A stretch of 59,076 nucleotides of DNA from Perkinsus marinus ATCC 50983 (taxonomy: Eukaryota > Perkinsozoa > Perkinsida > Perkinsidae): the NCBI RefSeq assembly GCF_000006405.1, contig NW_003213671.1, forward strand, positions 35,036-94,111. The letters run 5' to 3'. The notes beneath the pieces were generated by a model. That model was not told the DNA's origin. It did no database searches and saw only the letters and a list, made by a program, of their open reading frames with translations. Shown here in pieces: positions 56,138 through 59,076 of this stretch. The translations under genes and the position numbers were made by a program. How positions within the stretch are numbered: position 1 is the first letter of the stretch; each line of letters starts with the position of its first letter.

Positions 56138-56738
56138 TCACTCCAAGTTGTCAAGGTTGATATCAGAATCGTCGTCGTCATCATCGTTGAAGGCCTTTCG
56201 GGCGAACTGATGAAACTTACGTCGTCATCCGTTGCGTCGTTTCAATCAACACACCTTAATGTTGCCACCAGACCCATTCTGTTTCTCTACGTACTCTAAG
56301 AGCTCCATCAAAGTGCCCTCAACCAAACACCAGTCTCAACAGCCCAGCGAGTGTTTTACCATGTTCATCCATCAATAGACCCAGGTTCGAACCCCTGCAC
56401 ATACCTATTGGTTGCTGCAACCTCCCCGACTGGGTGCTTTGTATAATAAGGTCCTCTACAGCATGCTGTTTTTCAGGCCTAACGAGGCCGATGCGGTTCA
56501 CTGAGGCGATCAAATTATATGCAACCGGCCCGTTGTCAATTACATCCCTCTGAAGCCTCCGATTTCATCATGGATCGCACAGCCACTCGTCTGCGCTCCC
56601 TCATCGGCCTAAAGATGCGAAGCATGTCCGACTCGCAAGATACAAAACAGGTCCAACTGAGTACTCTTTCTGTTGTTGCTGCTGCGACTCCATCCGAGCA
56701 GCACCCCGCATAGCCGATGCTTCCTCCTTACCGTCCAT
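56138..56738 (-). CDS. PDCD5: PDCD5-like DNA-binding/apoptosis-related protein
   Basis: Begins MDGKEEASAMRGAARMESQQ (56738). After an intron, RRVAVRSMMKSEASEG joins LNRIGLVRPEKQHAVEDLII, equivalent to the family block [21 protein letters not shown]. A 70-nt intron (56335-56404) precedes VEGTLMELLEYVEKQNG, matching the family's GLIEILKKVSQQ. The acidic end, FARKAFNDDDDDDSDINLDN, corresponds to RRKVMDSDEDDDY. The stop (56138) is about 110 bp from the next gene's start on the same strand. Exon 1 to exon 2 joining is not certain. PDCD5 homologues occur from archaea to humans and act in the nucleus and cytoplasm, including with chaperonin CCT. Confidence 0.8.
56335..56404 (-). other. PDCD5 intron (70 nt) with T-arm-like sequence
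   Basis: Sense strand starts GTATGTGCAGGGGTTCGAAC and continues CTGGG, a T-arm-like hairpin adjacent to the donor, as in RRP5 intron 30601-30690. Confidence 0.55.
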
Positions 56739-56739
56739 C

Positions 56740-58342
56740 GAGTGGTACCCAATACTAATGATGAATCCAAAGGCGACGAGACAGACACACCGTCTACAGA
56801 CAGAGCCATTACTTCGGGCGCGCGCTTTTTACATCAGAATCGCGCACGCCCAAGTGGCGAACGGTATGTGAAAAGTAAGCAATTTATCAGGTTGTTAATC
56901 GACACTGCTATTCTCATTCTCCCTAAAGACCAGCCTTTCCATACGATTCGTGTTGTGGTGGTCGCTGCTGAGGAGAGGAAGAGAATACTGGTTTCGCCGG
57001 TGGCACTGTACTCAAATTAAAATGCCTTCCAACTTCATAAAGTATTTTCCTGTAACCCTCTAGGTTTTACAGTAAGTCCTCAAATGCTGATTTTCGATCA
57101 GAAAATTTTGTCGCTCGCATAAAGTAGTGTTGATACTCGTACAAGCTGCAGACTTGGAGCCCTTTCTATATTCACTAAAGTCATTATACTTATGCTACTC
57201 TTGCTTGGACTACCGAGGCTATCAGGAGTCTACCCCCGAAGGCCCTAGTATTGTTGAGGGTGCACAGCAGTCGATGTGATATGGAATATTCAATCACATC
57301 AGCAACCTCCCTCCCTCATCGATCCTCACTACCTCTAAAATTCTGATCATCGACAGCCTCCCATATCGGCTCGTCAGTGATGATGAGAACGTCCTAAAGC
57401 TCGCTGTGTTGTTCATATGATAGGACGTTAATGCTACCAGTACGTTATCAATTGATTGGACATCTTCGTGGGAGAGGAGGGTAGCAGTAGTTGACTGGAG
57501 AGTTGAGCGAATTCATCATAAATCTCTTCCAAGATGTGTTCAGGTTTACATCGTATTGGTGCCATGAGAATAGGACCCAATGGAAGGTAGTAGAGGGGGA
57601 AGTGCAATATGGGTATACTACGACACGTGTTGATGATGGAAAATAAGAGCTCTGAAAAACTCTAGGGAGTTCTCGTAGGTTCTTGTACACCGAGTAGTGT
57701 GTAACCTTTTATGAGGAAATCAAACATGTATGCCAACACCGTGTGAGGGGAGAGTGATAAAATGGGTGCTATTGGTAGTAGCACTAACGAGACTTATTCG
57801 TCGTAGCCTTTGGCCATTAGTCGTCCGTGCCTGTCTTTATTACATATGGTTAGTTTCAACACGTAGTGATAGAAGTGAGCTTGGTTAACCTGAATATGAA
57901 ACTTGTACTCGCAAGCACTTTATGGATGTGATTTTCGCTAACATTTTTCATCAATAATGAACTATTATTGTCAGTTGGCCCAGCTATGAGTATTCCCATG
58001 ACCACACGCCGCACGTCATTGGGACCTCTGATGAGTTGTTCAAACAGAGACCAGAGTGAAATCCGGGATCTCCAAATTTCAGAATGAATTCCACAATGTG
58101 TTGTTAACTTTTTTCGATTTCTTGAGTACCACTAAAGACAAAAGAATGCGTCTAGAGCCTTCACACAGTCATCAAGATCCGAAATTTTGAAACTGAAGTT
58201 TCATTGTAACTTTTCTGTGTGAGCTTACAGGTTGAGGCAGAAATGTGCATTTAGATGACCCATGTCGTGGTAAGTATAATATTTGTAATTGCTATACCGA
58301 ACACATATTTAAATGTTTAATAGTTGAATCTGATATTACTAA
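56740..58342. other. Between PDCD5 and BUD31 (divergent), no assigned gene
   Basis: A plus-strand ORF at 56673-57020 overlaps PDCD5 exon 1 in antisense and is not recognised. A minus ORF at 57448-57690 is likewise unassigned. Promoters for both genes presumably lie here, but I cannot point to elements. From about 57.7 to 58.3 kb I see nothing. Confidence 0.4.
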
Positions 58343-59007
58343 ATGCCCAAAGTTCGTACTCTTCGTTCGAAGAAGGCCCCAGGTTAGTGTGCATGCGTGC
58401 AGACTGTCAGAATAAAAAGTTATATTTTATTCAGAGGGATGGGAGGAGATAGAGTCGACGTTAATGGAGATCGACAGGAAAATGAGAGATGCTGAAAATG
58501 AACCACACGAAGATAAGAGGAAAACTGAGCTCCTATGGCCAATACATAAACTCAATCATCAACGATCAAGGTAGATCGTTATGGTATTCTTCTGGGCATC
58601 ATTTGAATCTTACCTCATGGAAGATACGTGTTTGATATGTATTATAAAAAGAAGGCCATCTCCAAGGAGTTGTTTAGATATTGTCTTGATGTGAGCCAAC
58701 TGCTTCGCTCCGCCTTTTTTGTTTATTTTTCTTGTCTTTTCCCTTTAGGAAGGTTGGGCCGATAAACAGTTAGTGTATAAGTGGCGCAAGCCGGGGTATG
58801 ATCAGCTTTGCTGTATGCTCTGTTGCCAAGCGACAAATCATAATCAGGTTAGTATCTTTTACGCACGCTGAAGATTTCTCATTGTTATATGTGCTTCCTT
58901 AGGGGACGACGTGCATTTGCAGGGTACCACGAAGTCAACTTGGTGAGGGTAAAGTTGTACAATGTGCCCATTGTGGATGCCGAGGATGCGCTTCTGGAGA
59001 TCAATGA
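58343..59007 (+). CDS. BUD31: BUD31/G10 spliceosome protein
   Basis: Five exons with consistent phases: 58343-58382, 58435-58570, 58624-58690, 58749-58847 and 58903-59007. Starts [20 protein letters not shown], then [40 protein letters not shown] and the Cys-rich zinc-binding C-terminus with [24 protein letters not shown] and [14 protein letters not shown], ending at 59007. The length (about 148 residues) and sequence fit the highly conserved G10/BUD31 family, a component of activated spliceosomes. Introns are 52-58 nt. The third intron contains the CTTCGCTCCGCC motif also found in CWC22 and RRP5 introns. Confidence 0.96.
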
Positions 59008-59076
59008 TATCACTGTACCTTGATGACTATTAGTATCATACACAAGTTTGAGGATGAGGAGTTGACTTCATTTAGT

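Noticed and set aside
56673-57020. 115-aa plus-strand ORF
   Set aside because: Its first part is antisense to PDCD5 exon 1 and the rest matches no family; may be chance.
1-59076. Virus-derived or LTR-type elements
   Set aside because: I saw no reverse transcriptase, integrase, capsid or long terminal repeat signatures; the repeats present are short, hairpin-type or tandem.

Overview
The window is eukaryotic nuclear DNA. It has many multi-exon genes with short GT-AG introns (mostly about 37-100 nt) on both strands, canonical TAA/TAG/TGA stops, and two 100-N assembly gaps (14201-14300 and 31574-31673). Housekeeping proteins identify themselves by eye: CWC22, RRP5/PDCD11, POP5, PDCD5, an LRRC57-like protein and BUD31. 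Around them are families such as LicD/fukutin-like, FLYWCH and multicopy S10 serine carboxypeptidases. The gene style fits a protist, and a Perkinsus-like alveolate is my best guess. That assignment is inference only, with moderate confidence.

Layout. 1-6.8 kb (-): CWC22, whose C-terminal RS domain is a 15-unit tandem DNA repeat and which runs off the left edge. 6.8-8.6 kb: repeats and short ORFs with no gene I recognise. 8.6-25.6 kb: an accessory block of serine carboxypeptidase (SCP) copies. Copy A (-), copy B (+) and copy C (+) are long; F, E and D are fragments. Copies A, B, C and F sit in a giant inverted repeat with about 5-kb arms (about 9.2-14.5 and 17.2-22.4 kb), with the body of copy B as the spacer. 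A repeat carrying a GC-rich hairpin recurs through the block. 26.15-34.98 kb (-): RRP5. 35.2-40.3 kb: two convergent LicD/fukutin-like membrane proteins, with arrays sharing an 18-bp core (GAGTGGGGC-n-GCTATGCC) upstream of, between and beyond them. 40.6-42.0 kb (-): two FLYWCH paralogues. 42.1-43.3 kb (+): POP5. 44.7-47.0 kb (+): a glutathione S-transferase with an N-terminal membrane anchor. 47.7-52 kb (-): a secreted repeat protein, a Cys/Thr-rich protein and an unknown gene. 52.7-54.4 kb (-): an LRRC57-like protein. 54.5-56.0 kb (-): an unknown basic protein. 56.1-56.7 kb (-): PDCD5. 58.3-59.0 kb (+): BUD31.

Functionally the core genes are RNA-centred: two spliceosome factors (CWC22, BUD31), a pre-rRNA processing factor (RRP5) and an RNase P/MRP subunit (POP5). 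The most unusual signals are these. (1) Several short introns in RRP5 and PDCD5 carry tRNA T-arm/B-box-like sequence, as expected if tRNA-derived elements seeded introns. (2) A 10-12 base motif (CTTCGCTCCGCC) recurs in introns of three genes. (3) Each of the three long SCP copies has a different active-site alteration. (4) A shared core repeat brackets the LicD pair. (5) A GST domain is attached to a predicted membrane anchor.

Exon boundaries were read by eye from splice signals and remembered family sequences. No alignment or database search was run. I recognised no retroviral, LTR or other virus-like element.
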